DNA from: Phymatolithon calcareum | Taxonomy: Eukaryota > Rhodophyta > Florideophyceae > Hapalidiales | Direction of reading: 5' to 3' | DNA length: 64,000 nt | NCBI GenBank assembly: GCA_977006965.1 | Contig: OZ345379.1 | Location: 1,550,001-1,614,000, forward strand | Shown here: piece by piece, positions 40,929 to 53,938 of the stretch | Position numbering within the stretch: the stretch's first letter is position 1 | Layout of the letters: every line of letters starts with the position of its first letter | Program-made: the position numbers and the translations under genes | Notes under the pieces: generated by a model | Database searches by the model: none | Told to the model about the DNA's origin: nothing | The model's input: the letters and a program-made list of their open reading frames with translations, nothing else

Positions 40929-43900
40929 ATGGATCCACCGACCGCTGAACAGCGGCAAATGGCGGACGGGGAGCTGGCCGAGCTCTTCACTGCAGAAGAA
41001 GTGAAGGAGCTTCGTGGCGAAAATTTGTGCAAGTTCTTTACGGAGAACTGCAATCAGCGCGACTTGCAGCTCTGTTCTACGGCTGCCCGCGCGCGTGTTC
41101 GCGACTACCTCCACAGCCACGATGTGGCTGTTGGAAAGGGGTCTGGCCAGCCCATCGTGGACTGCTTGCTGAACCTGTTCCCGCCGGCTTCGCCGCAGAC
41201 TTCTGCTCGCACGCGCAGTCAAGCTGGAGCTTCGGGCTCTGGCGACCCCCGCTCCACGTCGGACAGCTCGCTGCTCGCGCCTTCTATATCAAAGATGACT
41301 GCCGTGCGCGACATTGTTAAGTCGCCGCGACATCCGAGCGACCAGTATGCCGGACCGCACGAGCCGCCCTTGCTCTCTACAGTGAAAGAAGCCTTTAGGG
41401 CCGACTGCAACGCCTTGAACGTCCCCGAAGACGCTCGCCTGGACGTCATGTACCGCTTCTTGCGCGGTGACGCGCTCAAGCACTTTCGTCGGGCGGTCAG
41501 GCCTCTTGCTTCTTCAGCCAACGACGCGTTCCGGCTTCTTGCTGAGCACTACAACACATCTGCTCACCAACGGAACAATAAGGACGAGTGGAATCGGCTG
41601 ACTTTCACTTTACTAGCGCCTCACAACCGCGAAAAGAGTGACGCTGAGGTCCTTCAGCTACTCTACAACCGATCCCAGGACTTGCAAACCCTGCTGGGTC
41701 CGCCTTACACGTCAGACCTTCTACTTTGTGACTTTCTTGTCCGGGCTACGTCGACTACTCCGTTCGCTCGTCACCTTAAGGACGAGGATGCTGAGCGAAA
41801 ACCGCATGCTTTGTATACTCAACTTCTAAACGCGATCAACCGTGAAAACAGGGAGAAAGAGCGAGCTCAGGTAGGTGGAGTTACTGCTATTGCAGGCTCC
41901 TCCGCAGCTGGACCATCGTCTCGCTCACTGCCGGGAACGTTTTTCGTGGATGAGGCCGGCGAGTACGAGATATTCTACACCAACTCGGGCTCACCCAGTA
42001 TCCGTCGCCGCGCTATGCGTAACCCACTCCGTGACTTTCGCAACAGAAGCCGCTCCCGCGGCAGAGGCGGGTTTGCTGGCAACAGACCAGGACACCAACG
42101 ACGTTACAACCCTGGCGCCGTGCCGCAGTTCAACAGGAAAGACCATACCGGGAACTATATGCTTTGCAATTTATGCAACAGCTGGTTCCATCTGATCGCT
42201 GACTGCCCGTATCGCACCAAGGCGACGGCCATAATGTTTGAGGAAGAGCATGTACATCCGGCGGAAGACAACCTTGAGGTCGCTGCGAACGCTGATGACG
42301 ACGACAGGCTAAACGATGTAGATGAGCAAGATGAACAGGCGACCGCATTATTTGCCCAAGTTGCTGAACACCAAAGTACTCACGCTTTTACTGGGGAAAA
42401 ATTGCCCTTCTCAGCCCCAACATCTCTGGATATTCACTTCACGGAGATATCCAGCGTATCGTTCTTGGGTATCTGCATGGACGAAGGCGCTACAGAATCT
42501 ATATGCGGCAAGCCACAGTACGAGGCTTACCTCAGAACTGTCCACATTCCAGCGAGCCTAAGCAAGCTCCGCCCTTCCGGAGTACCGCTTCGATTTGGCG
42601 GAAAGGGGGACAAGCAACTGGTGTTACCTTCTCTTGGGATAGCCACTATACGGTTACCCGTACAGGGCTACGGGTTTTACGAGTACAAGTCGCATATTGT
42701 GGACAACGATGTACCTATGCTCCTTGGTCTACGCCTGCAACGAGAACTGAAGGCAACAACCGTCAAAAATTACGAAGGACCCGAGTTCATAGAGTTCCCA
42801 AACTTGTTTCGCCTGCCTTTAACCTTCAAGCGTGGCCACCTCTTCTATGAGTTCCCTGCGAATGAAGTCCTCTTTACTGAGACCGAGCTCTACAAGCTTC
42901 ATCGAAACCTTGGGCATCCCACCGCAGCAACCACGTTCCGAACTCTCGATCGCGCCTACCCTCTTGAAACTACGCATGATGACAAGCAAAAGCTGGAAAA
43001 TATCGTTAGCAACTGCTTTGCGTGCGAAAAGTACAAGCGTATGCCTCAGCGTTATCGCGCTTCTGCACCCGACGAGATCGTATTCAACCAGGACGTTGCC
43101 ATTGATATCATGTTCATCGATGGAAGTCCAATCCTGCATGCTGTTTGTAAACACACGCACCTCTCCCGGGCAGCCGTCCTGCCTGCTCAAGATGGCCGTA
43201 CCATCTGGGAGACTTTCATGCGTATCTGGGTATGTCCTTATCTTGGAGCACCTGTCAACATCTGGGTTGATCAGGCTAAGCAGTTCATCTACGGAATCTT
43301 CGTCATTCTTTGCAACTCCCTTGGTGCTAACATTGTACCAGTTGCAGTCGAGGCGCACTGGTCTCTTGTGGTCGAACGATACCATGAGCCCCTCCGTAGA
43401 GTCGTACGAAAGCTGAGAGCTGACTGTCCTGACGTGCCTTTGGACGTACTCGTTGACTACGCAAACATGGTCATGTCACATACGATGGGACCCGAGGGGT
43501 TTACGCCGGCGATATTGGCCTTCGGGGCAGAGCCTCGCCTCCCGATTGCGGACTTAGCTCAAGTCCCAATGACCGTCATACAGCGCATGGAAGTTGCTGC
43601 TATCGCCCGTCGCGAGTATGAGAGCGTGGTGGCCAAAATGCGTGTAACCAAGGCCATGGCTTCTCCCGCTCCAAGTGAAAGTTTCCTCACTGTCAACCCA
43701 GGGGACAAAGTGCTCGCCTTTCGCGAGAAAAAAGGCTGGATGGGACCATACAAGTTCATGTCTAATGCTGGAAAGCTTGCTCTAGTTGTCGATGCCGCCA
43801 ACAGGCAGCATACTTTTCATGTCACTCAGCTCAAACCCTATCCTGAGATGCCAGCCTTAGAGGACCTCTCTCCTGAGGTACAAGCGTTCATCGTGAAGGT

Positions 43901-45413
43901 CTGCAACAAAAAGAATGATCCTCGCTTTAAAGACTCCCAGCAGAAGGAGTACAACGGCATCCTGAAAAAAGGAGGAGTGAAGCCAGTTCTACGCTCTGAG
44001 ATTCCCCCTGGTGCAAACTTCGTCGGCAATCGTTATGTCAACGTCATTAAGGACTTTGGTTCTGAATTCGAGCGACTGAAATCGCGATGGATTCTTCTCG
44101 GATACAGCGACAGAGAAAAGGATTTTATAGTGAATGAGGCGCCTGTGCTCATGCGCTTCAGTCTTCGCATTATCTTCTTCTTGGCCGTCTCCTTCTTTGA
44201 CAATGTCCTGTGGACCAGAGACGCCGAGCAGGCCTACTTCCAGTCCAAGCCGTTGCCACGTGCAGTATACACCGACCCGCCACAGGAGTCTAAGCTCGAT
44301 CCGGAACAATACGCCCTACAGATCGTGCTGCCTCAGTACGGACTTGCAGAGTCCAGTACCTGCTGGCGCCACCAGTATGCTCCAGTGTACACTAAGGACT
44401 TGAAAATGTCCTCAGCGCACATTGACCCCTGTCTTTACTACCGAAAGACAGACGGTAAGCTCATCGGCGTCACTGGCCTCGTTACGGATGACACTGCAAA
44501 CACGGGTACTCTCCAGTTTGCTGAGGAAGAAGCCAAAGCTACCTCACGCTTCATAACGAACAAGAATGAGATAGCTAAAGAGAAGGAATTCCGGTTCTTC
44601 GGGCAACAAGTGACGGTGTCTAATGATGGCCTGATAGTCCGTCAGTATGCGCACATCAACGAAATGGAGCTGATGGATTCCTCTGCAGCAGAAGTGGACC
44701 AGAAGGAGTTCCGCAGCCAGCGAGGAAAGCTGTTATACGTGACGCAGACTTCCCAGCCGCTCTACGCCTATGATGCTGCCTATCTGTCGCAATTAAAACC
44801 TGATCAGGCCAAGTCTGCTGACGTACGTGCTCTGAACAAATCAGTGCGTGCTCTAAAAGCTACTCCCAAGCAAGGACTGCTGTTCCCCAAGTTGGACATG
44901 GATTCTGTTACCATACGCGTCTACACTGACGCTGGCCACAACACAAACCCTGATCTAACGTCTCAGCTGGGAGTTATAGTCCTTGTTGTGGACAGAGACC
45001 TTCACTGCAATATACTACACTGGTCATCAAATAAGTGTTCGCGCCACACTAAGTCAATGATATCTGCTGAGACTTACGCTTTTGCAGATGGATACGACAT
45101 AGGAGTGTAGTTCAAAATACTGCTGGAAGATATGCTTTCTCGTGAGTTCAAGCTCTTCTTGTTCACGGACTGCAAGTCTCTCTTCGATACTATTACTAAG
45201 TATCGCCGTACCAAAGAGCTCCAACTCATGTACGAGATATCTGATATCCGTCGGGCTTATGAGTCATTAGAGATCTCGAATATCGCATGGATCCGGACAG
45301 AGTTCAACATTGCCGAGAGCCTCACGCGCCATGCCAAGAACCATATCCTTCAGCAAGTCCTTTCCACGGGATATATTCAGCACCCGATTGAGGAATGGAT
45401 TTCGAAGTCGTGA
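40929..45413 (+). CDS. Copia Gag-Pol polyprotein with one in-frame stop
   Basis: The start GGCATGG is at 40929. The frame is open for 1393 codons to a TAG at 45108-45110 and continues in the same frame to 45413 (total about 1494 codons). Domains in order: Gag; an Arg/Gly-rich stretch and CCHC knuckle C-x2-C-x4-H-x4-C (413-427); aspartic protease D-E-G-A (518-521, usually D-S/T-G); integrase zinc module (H658, H663, C696, C699) and its D-D-E core; RT with QYGLAES and catalytic V-T-D-D (1185-1188), where Copia usually has Y-V-D-D; RNase H with TDAGHN and SAETYA. The stop falls within RNase H, so this copy may be defective unless it is read through. Confidence 0.95.
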
Positions 45414-45486
45414 GTATCCGCTTTTCAATGCATACCCGCTTTCACCGCCTGCTTACACTGCAACATCGAATGAATACCCCAAGTTT

Positions 45487-45503
45487 GGGGAAAGAAGAAA
45501 AAA
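45487..45503 (+). promoter_or_regulatory. Candidate polypurine tract
   Basis: GGGGAAAGAAGAAAAAA, an unbroken purine run 16 bp before the 3' LTR. It does not abut the LTR, which is unusual. Confidence 0.55.
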
Positions 45504-45519
45504 TAGAAATTGGATTGAA

Positions 45520-45847
45520 TGTGATTATGGGCCACACAATTGCACGGCCAGAGAGAATATCTGTACTGTATCCAATTATATGTTAGAAGGTATTCGATTG
45601 GTGCATATCTCCTTATTAGTGATCCAGGGGTGCAGCGCGCCCTCCATCCGTTTGCCCCCGTTTGTACTCTGTACTTAGGAAGTGCTGTGCTGCGCGCTGT
45701 CCCAGCGCACACACAGAATACACACACCAAACCGAGAAAACGAACATTTCGTTTTGACTAAGGACGCTTATCGCTTCGGCGTGCTTCCTTCTTGGCGCCA
45801 TTACCGCTAAGGCGGGGCGTCTGCTCTGAATAATTGCCACACCCACA
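45520..45847 (+). repeat. 3' LTR of Copia element
   Basis: 328 bp, starting TGTGATTATGGG and ending CACACCCACA. It differs from the 5' LTR at three positions that I can count. Confidence 0.97.
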
Positions 45848-45852
45848 ATTCC

Positions 45853-46408
45853 CATTCAATATTGCAATAAACGGGAATTGAAATTAATTATGACCTAAGT
45901 CTGAATGGAACGCACCGTCTCCGGCGTTCGGTATTACCCGCGCTAGCTCGTGTTAGAATTCTTGATTGGTTTCAGATTTCTTCTTTATTGGTTAGGTTCC
46001 CTCACACTGAGGTACTCCCAGCGAGCTTTTGTCTCATTTCTGCTACACCAATTTCGCCACCCAGCTTGGGTAAACATTTGCGTTCCTATTGAACACGAAA
46101 GTAAACTATCCACGAAATCAGTCGAATCATTACTAGTGCAATACACGCAATAAGTGTTGCGTGCAATGTATACGACCAGACCTTCTATGTCGCGCTGGTC
46201 CACGTGGAATACCACGAACACGCTCTAGTCCCCATGCTGAGTCTCGACAAGAAATGCACAGTGCAAAAAATGTGGCTTTGGCTTCGTTCGTTTAGTTGAA
46301 TCTCTGCTGGTTTCTGCTACTTCGACGCTAGTCTTCAGCGGTATTTATACCCTTGAATGAAGTGCAGCTCCAACCCATAGGTTGCGTGTCCATGCAGGGG
46401 ACCAAGCG
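45853..46408. other. Intergenic, no gene recognised
   Basis: Between Copia and LINE-E. Nothing identified. Confidence 0.4.
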
Positions 46409-49400
46409 GATAGCAAATAGGCCGCACGGGTTCCGTGTCCCCGCAGTGCGACTGTACCACGAATCGATAACGAACGACTCGTGGACAAAACGGAACCCGA
46501 ATCAGAACATTGTTCGAATTTGAATACGGAAGCGAAATGTCAAAATCGCCGATTTTGGCGCACAACGGCTCTCTCCTCCTTCCCAGACGGTCAAAGGGGC
46601 TCTCTCTATCCTTCTCCTTTTCTTTCTCCTTCTCTCTGGCAACGTGGAAAGGAACCTGTGGCTTCTGCATATCCTCCAACTCAATTTCCGCTCAGTCCGG
46701 AAATACAACCGAACTGCTCAAATTGCGAAGCTAGCTGACACGACGAAAGCAAACCTTTTGCTGCTATCGGAGACCTGGGCGGGCCAAAAAGATGACACTC
46801 CGCGAATCTCAGGCTTTGGACTTGTAAACCGGGCGGACAAGGATGATGGTACATCACTCGGAGGAGTAGTAATGACATACGCAAGCATCGGCCTGCCGGT
46901 AACATGCTGTGCGGTTGTGATCGGCGAAAAGTTCGAAGCCATCGAGCTGGATGTTCGCATCCACCAGGCACGCCGCTTAATCCAAATCTCGCACTTTTAT
47001 GAGTCCCCGAACGCGGCAACGAGTTGTGAATTGGCGAAGCTGGTACGGGAAGACTCCTTATTGATTGGAGATTGCAACCTCCACAGGTCCTAGGACCCAT
47101 ATAACGTCGACCCAAATTCATCCCAAGCTTTCGAAGATCATCTGGAAAGTACAGACTGCATCGTCCTTAACGACGGCATCCCGACTCTGGACACCAGATA
47201 TGGAACATCAGCAGTGGATATTGCTGCAATTTCTGCACAATCGGTAGCGGAGTGCCAGTGGGAAGTTATTCCTGCGACATTCAGTGACCATCTACCGCTC
47301 CTGACGACTGTCAACACACTTAGTCAACGACCGAAACGATTCGGCCGTGCTCGATGGTCTCTTAAGAAGGCCTACTGGAAGATGTTCTTCGACAAGGTCG
47401 ACGAAGGGCTCCTGGAACTACCCGGAAACCAGGACACTATCGACGAAGAAAACAGACGCTTTGTAAAAGCCATAATTGCAGGCGCTAAACATGCAATACC
47501 ACGTGGAAACCTTCGGGGGAAAGTGTATTGGACGGACACGACCGCGAACTTCGTGGAGGAGCGTAAGCAGGCGGCTATCGCATATTGTCAAAAACCCTCT
47601 CCGGAGAATTTTGACATATTAGCCCAGGTCAGAGCAAACGCGGACGGCGTTATTGCGACTGCCAAATGTGATTGCTGGCTCGAGTACCCCTCCGAGGCTC
47701 AAGTCGACCGAGAAGGCTGGCGACTTCTAGCTGCCATCGAAGGAAAACGACGTCCTAAAGAAACGATTGTATGGGACTGCCGCAAATCTGATCAAGCACT
47801 GGCTGACAACATCATCAGTGGCTACGTTTCAAAGAACCACAACAGAAACAAAGAACAAAACCTTAGATGGAAGTTTCAGTACCTGGCTGCTGTCAGAAAT
47901 GTCAGCGGTTCACTTGAAAACGAACTTGAATTTTCAATGCGAGAATTATCTGCTGTCATGGAAGCTATGTCGAGTCGTATCGCAACCGGCCCTGGTAAGA
48001 TTGAAGTCGAATTTCCTTGCAGAGTCTCTGCATTCGCAACTAGCCGTCTTCTTGACCTCATGAATCTAATCTGGCGAGAAGGTTATTTTCCTGCAGCATG
48101 GCGAGAGATTCTTCTTCTCGGAATACCCAAACCCAATGACCCTACGACGTTGCGGCCCATATCTTTGTCCTTCATGGTCAACAGAGTTTCCGATCGGCTC
48201 ATTAGACTACGCGTCACAGAGTGGCTCGAGTCGCAGCTACCTGCGACCCAAGCAGGATTTCGGAGGTTTTGAGGCACTCAGGAACACATCGCGGTCATGG
48301 CTCAAAGCACGGCCGATTCCCTTTCCCGCCGGAAGAAGTGCGCTGCCTTTTTCGTTGACTTCAGCGCTTCGTACGACCGTGTGGTAATTCCCGCACTCCT
48401 GGCAAAAATGGGCAACCTCGCCTGTCCCTCCAATATGCTATGTTAGATGCGCGCCTATTTGACTGACCTCCGAGCTAGAGGCTCTTTCAGCGAGACGGTC
48501 GGTAGATCATGGGTACTTGGATGCTCTCTGTTGCCATGCATTTGGAACCTGTACGTTTTGGATCTGGATGTCAAAATCGAGGATGTGGAACAGTTTAGCT
48601 TTGCCGATGACACACTCTTCCATGCGAGAGGTAACAACTAGGATGAAGTCACCGAGAACTAAACCAAGCGGCACGGGACCTATGCAGTTTTTGCAAGAAA
48701 CTTCGAATCAATGTCAACGCAACGAAATGCAAAGTATTATGTTTTGCAGCTGGCGGAAGACGTCCAAAGGACATAATGAACCAGGCAGTCACTATCGACA
48801 GTGAACTCATCGAAGCAACGACCGACTACAAGTTTCTGGGAGTGCATTTCGACCAAGGGGCTAAGCTTCAAGAAACGCTGCACAGAAATCTCCCGGAAAC
48901 TGAAGGCTAAGACTAGCTTCCTGCGTGTGCTGAGAAGAACGAGTTGGGGGCGGACAAGGCCACAATGGAGGTATTCCAGAAGAGCTAATGCGAACCGGTC
49001 GCCCTTTACGGCACACATTCATACGCGGTGCATGGTTTTGAGACCCACACTCAGCCAGTGGAGGTCTCTCGAAACGAGCCAGCTCGTGTTTCCCGTGGTA
49101 TTCTGAAGGCAACAAAGACTGCTAATTTAAGTAAACTGACCTGTATTCGAAAACTGAGGGAAATTGTCGAACAGGATGGGGCTCTGGTAATGGAAAGGCT
49201 CTTCGTATAGACCGGAAGGCACCGATGGTACAAGCAACGAACGAGCGCACTAAATCGTCAAAACGGCAAACAAGGTCATGGCGACACGCCAGCGCCGAAC
49301 TTCTCTTATCTAAAGGAATTCTGGCATGGCCGCGGAGCAATATTTATAGTCCCATACTGAAAGACCGCTCGGCGGGCCGTCTGTCAATTCTCCACACGCT

Positions 49401-50641
49401 AATCTCCGCACAGGCCGACGAGGCGGAAAAACTGGCGACAGCGGGAAGGTTCATTAGGGAAAGGAATACGGAGCACCCGGCGGACATGGAAATAAGGACG
49501 GATGGCAGCATTGGTGCAATACCGGAAACAGCTCTGCAGAACCTAGCCGAAAATGAAAGATTTTCTTTCGATGAGACGAAGAATGTTACACCGCCAATAT
49601 CAGGTCGTTTGACGCCGCTCAGCACACAGGTCACTCAGCCGTCCGAAAGTTTGAATCTCGACATCGGAAACAACCAGAAGTTCTGCAGATAACGAAAATG
49701 GTGACGAACACGCGTATCACACGTCCCCCACTGACTCCCAGATGCGATTCAACATCTGCGACGATGACGGCGACACTCTCGATATGTACCGAAGCATCCC
49801 CAGTCAGGTCGGTGGCTCAGGTATCTTGATCTTACGCGGGAACAACGTACTGAAGGAAAATGGCATGAGCACAGGAGCGATCGGCTCATCCTTCGACGCC
49901 GAGGTATTCGCGGCGGTCTGAGCTTTCGAAGCGGTACAATAACTGCAATTCAATGGCGGACAACACATTCGGTGGTTCACCGATAGTAGGAGCTTTCTGG
50001 ATGCATTGGCCGGAGAGCCTCGGATGTATGGCGAAATGACAAGGAAGCTGTGGGAAGCCATGGAGGCATTGATGGGGGACAACGTCACCATCGAGGTGAT
50101 TTGGATTTCAAGCCACTGTAGGATACCTGGGAACGAGAAAGCCGACGAGCTTGCTCGTCGAGGCACTACGGAATCAGATCTCGTGACGCATCAAGGCGTA
50201 CCCTTGACCATGGAAGCCGCGCGGTCCATATTTAAACCGCGCAATTCGATGAAACTAAGAAGTGTACAGTTGCTACCCCCAGAACTCCGGATTAGTCACA
50301 GACGCGCTGAACTCATCCTAAATCAACTTTCCGCAGAATGCTGCTCGCTGGTCGCAGCTTTTCACAGGAAGGACGATGGCTCGGTAGACTACTACCCCAT
50401 GTGCAAGTCCTGTCCAGGTGGAACCAAAGAGACTGTTGATCACTTAATTCTTCGCTGCAGTGGGCGTGCTTTATCAAGAAGGCAGACTATTGGTAGAGTA
50501 GGCCCTAAAACGGTAGAGGAATTATGTAGGGAGAAACCGCTTGAAGAACTCAAATTCGTGAACAATGAGGGGTTGCTTGACAACCCCAGATGTTAACTTT
50601 AGTTAACGTCTTCTGCAATAAAGAAAAAGAAGATAGCAAAT
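46409..50641 (+). mobile_element. LINE-E, near full length, decayed
   Basis: A 10-bp match GATAGCAAAT at 46409-46418 and 50632-50641 is a candidate TSD around 4213 bp. The element carries endonuclease, RT, RNase H and a C-terminal CCHC finger and ends CTTCTGCAATAAAGAAAAAG. No ORF1 is evident. The RNase H places it nearer the I/Jockey-side LINEs than LINE-A and LINE-B, which lack one. Confidence 0.75.
46644..50596 (+). pseudogene. LINE-E endonuclease, RT and RNase H, multiply interrupted
   Basis: Endonuclease: LQLNFRSVRKYN and LLLLSETW, then LLIGDCNLHRS near 47060 and SDHLPL near 47290. RT: RPISLS (48150), FFVDFSASYDRV (48350) and F-A-D-D (48600). RNase H: WFTDS (49975) and GNEKADELARR (50130). 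The finger is C-K-S-C then H and C near 50400-50460. The frame is interrupted by stops at 47091, 48270-48272 and 48444-48446, by frameshifts near 48640-49230, and by others at 49690-49940. It cannot encode an active protein. Confidence 0.9.
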
Positions 50642-50741
50642 TGTAAAAGCTCTAGTAATCTTCCATCGATGATGCACTTATAAAACGTCCCAGGCATAAA
50701 TTCATCACGCGGCATCGCCCAGTGTCCGAATTTGTTCCACG

Positions 50742-50845
50742 ACAAAGATCTGGGGGGGGGAGACTGGTAGAGATACTCCAATGCTTGAACAATGAGAACT
50801 TTTAACACCGCCTTCTGAAATAGAGAAAGAAAGAATACAGTGACC
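50742..50845 (+). mobile_element. LINE-E-like 3' tail (weak)
   Basis: TGAACAATGAGAAC and CTTCTGAAATAGAGAAAGAAAG resemble the end of LINE-E. A run of nine G precedes it at about 50750. Confidence 0.4.
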
Positions 50846-51745
50846 GAAACTGCTGTAGTAGTATGGATGGGTGGCCCTGAGGCCTTGATTTTCCCCGACC
50901 ATTACAGCCCACATGGGCTTACACACTGTGCCCTTGACTCCGTCGTCCACTCCGTTTAGGTTATTTCTAGTATGATAAGACGGATTTGGTAGTATATGGC
51001 GGGCTTTGGCCGCCGGCCCTCAGTAAAAGGGGCAACCCGTGTTTGGTCCAGATCGACCGTTTTCAGTTCCAACCTTCGCGGACCTTTCGCCTCAGGGAAG
51101 GCCTCGCGTACGACGTCGACTCTGCGCCGTCGGTCAAGCCTCGGTCCTAGGACCCTCACCCCTGTGTCTGCGTACGGACGTTGGTGTCCTCTTGCAATTG
51201 GACCCCAAGTCCGTGTGTGTGTTTTTTTATTTGCTCTGCCACTATCCTTCATCGGGAGAGACCAATCGCTGGAGCCTTGCACGGCCTCAACGGCCAACCG
51301 TTCCCGAACTACTTAGTGGCGTCGATCTGCCGATCTGCGCTACCACAACTGCATAGTGGAGATTTTATTTGTCATCATGAGCATTTACTAAGACCCCAAT
51401 ACATTTCTAATCAAAAAAGCTCTTTGGAAGGTCTCAACAACGTGGGCCTTCGCGGAAGTGGATTTCCGTTATCGACATCCATCATTCCTTACAACAATTT
51501 TATGTCTCATCTCGGAATACCTTCTTTTCCTCCTAAGACCCCACGTATAACATCCGGATCCAGCAAATGGCCTTAAACATTGTTAAAGTCCTGGTTTAAA
51601 AACACGCGCGCACCCATCCTTGTCAGCAATTCGCGTCACATAAAAGCCGACAACAATAGAGGTGTCGTATTCCCCAAAAAGGAACAATTGTTTGTTTGTT
51701 TATTGCAGGTTATTCGAATTACACAAAATGTACATTATTCAACAT
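50846..51745. other. Intergenic, no gene recognised
   Basis: A GC-richer part at 51000-51330 has overlapping frames on both strands but no motif. The last bases (AACAT before 51746) match the flank of the other inverted-repeat element copy in reverse. Confidence 0.4.
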
Positions 51746-52428
51746 CTAGTGTCTATGTGACAAGAATTTCTCTCAATTGAGGGAATGAGAATCAATTATT
51801 TTTGCCAACGAAAGCTACTCATTAATGGGATCATCAAAGGCATCAACCTCATGGATGTGTTCAGCATGCTTAGCAAAACAGTTTCTACCTGCTGAAGTGC
51901 CACATATGTTGATTGCGGCGCCAGCAAGTCTACTACAAGATGAGGACACGAGGGTTAATTCCTTGACTTGTCAGACTCTGCAGTTGTTTTGAACTGCTAA
52001 AGTAGTCATCATGCCACCTGTGCCTTACTTTTCCATTTTCGGAGGAGTTACGTGGGTTTCAACACCGCCCTTGGGGCAAATATACCTCTTGGAGTACTGA
52101 ACATCGATGATTATTCCGCGAGGCAGAGTGAATCCCGGAGGACAAGGCGCTTTGTACCAGAGTATAGGGTCACAAGACGGCGCAGTACAATTGTACTACG
52201 GGCAGTTTCACCTTCCAAAGCGTTTTGCTTCTCGCCCTCTGTCGTGGTACCCAGATTAAGATACAGCATTATCTCACTTTTTTCTTAGTCTGACTTCTGT
52301 AACTCGCAACCTTTCTCCGGTTTACGGCAGATGGCGATGTCCTGAAGGAGGCCATTTTCAATCCAATGCCTCCGTTTCCATACCAAGAGATATGAACTTG
52401 GCAAAGCAAAACCAGGTCTAACAGAGAC

Positions 52429-52475
52429 ACATTGGGTTTTTGTGATCATTTTAATGATCACAAAAAACCCAATGT
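52429..52475. repeat. Local fold-back in copy 2
   Basis: ACATTGGGTTTTTGTGATC and its inverse form a 22-bp hairpin with one extra A in the right arm. Copy 1 has only the single, unfolded version, so this is a local inverted duplication. Confidence 0.85.
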
Positions 52476-53529
52476 AGCATCGATAAAATCCTGAACGAGC
52501 GCCCATCGGTACTGTACGGAAGGCATAGTGCTATGTTCACCTGATTGCACAGTGAATGTGACGCACCGGAGGTACTCGGAGAACCTGGCTCTGGTCATCT
52601 CACTGTTTGAAAATGAAGGAGTGAAGATATACTTGTCCCCCATGGAAAACTTCCAAAAATCTCTTTGCGCCGAACTCATGAGGACGAGTATTCCGAAAAT
52701 CTTAGCCTCCGTTCTTCCTATTCGTTTCAGCTTAGCGGATACCTAAGCAACAGTTGTTCGCAGCTGCACTCGGCGAAACATCATCATGAAGGAATCCTAC
52801 GATGCGTGGAACTCGATGCCACCGTTCTCGAATATAACATCTCTATTTATAGTGCAAACTTTCCAGAACTGTCGCGGAATCCTTCCCCGAATTGGACATA
52901 GAACTTGGTGCTCGAACCATGGCACTCCATGAGCAAATATTCTCTGCTCACGGTCTGGCGCAATGACATCAAGCTCCTCTTGCAATTATTGGTCCCAAGA
53001 ATCATGCAGGGTATAGGCGAGGGAACCCGCAATAGGACGTTCAGAGCTCCTGTTGATTGTATAGTAGGTTTGTGTTGCCTTCTGTCGAGAGTGTGCTTAA
53101 TGCTGAACGCAAAACTCGGCGTTTGGCGAAGAAGATGTTCGACCGCGAGTACTGTAAGCCGGTGTTCGAGGTATAGAATTTTGCCTGGTGGGACTCAATA
53201 CAAGCATTCAAGAGGAACAAGCGCATTTGTCAGCCTTCCCTGCCTTGATGTTGACAATCTTGCTAGTCTTAATCTTAATCTTTTCGATTGGTTTCTGAAC
53301 AAGGACCCATTTCATGCGAAGTGACGTGTTCGATCAACCCTTGATTTCATCAACTTGCACCTCTTGAACCGTGCCAGTCACCTTTTTTGAACTGTAAAGT
53401 GCTCCGCATAGTCCACGGCACTGTGCAGGAGTTGTCACTGATGTTTCTTTGGTGTGTACGGCCGCACCGACCACCCGGCGCGGGTCTTTTTCTCGAGGCA
53501 TGGCAGATATATTTTTTCCGAGTGGCCAA

Positions 53530-53938
53530 CAGATTTTCATTCACGGACCATACTTCAGAAAAATGCTTGCAAACCCATTCCGAACTTGCAAGATAAGGTT
53601 CGGCAGGCTGGATTAGTACATCACTCTGGAATCCCCAGTGTCCTTTGTTAAAAGACTCAAGAGGACTAAACAAGATGTATAACGAGATCGTCGATATATG
53701 GGCAGAACCGTGGAGAGTTGATTACAATGATAAGAACGGAAAAGGCATTAGACTCCATACTACTCTACAGCGTCACCATAATTGACAATATGGAAAACGA
53801 CGAGTCCTTGTATTAGGGACCAGGCGATATACTAGAATGAACAAGTTATGAAAAGCTGCTCCCGTACAGTCTTAGGAGTGTTCATGAGGGCTTTCAAATA
53901 AACAACTAAACAGTTGCAAAAAAATCAGATTTTCATTC
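53530..53938 (+). mobile_element. LINE-B 3' end inserted in copy 2, 13-bp TSD
   Basis: The exact TSD CAGATTTTCATTC lies at 53530-53542 and 53926-53938. The 383-bp insert has a coding tail KALDSILLYSVTIIDNMEN like other LINE-B copies, and ends GGGCTTTCAAATAAAC then an A-rich tail. Confidence 0.93.

Larger units (their letters stand above)
40216..45852 (+). mobile_element. Complete Copia-type LTR retrotransposon
   Basis: 5-bp TSD ATTCC at 40216-40220 and 45848-45852. Two 328-bp LTRs flank one polyprotein frame, with integrase before RT as in Copia/Pseudoviridae. The LTRs differ at three positions that I can count (about 0.9%), so insertion is recent. A member of the GalEa-like group known from red algae is possible but not shown here. 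Confidence 0.97.

Noticed and set aside
51000-51356. GC-richer overlapping frames as a possible host gene
   Set aside because: No start context, motif or repeat evidence. Frames are open on both strands, as expected from composition.
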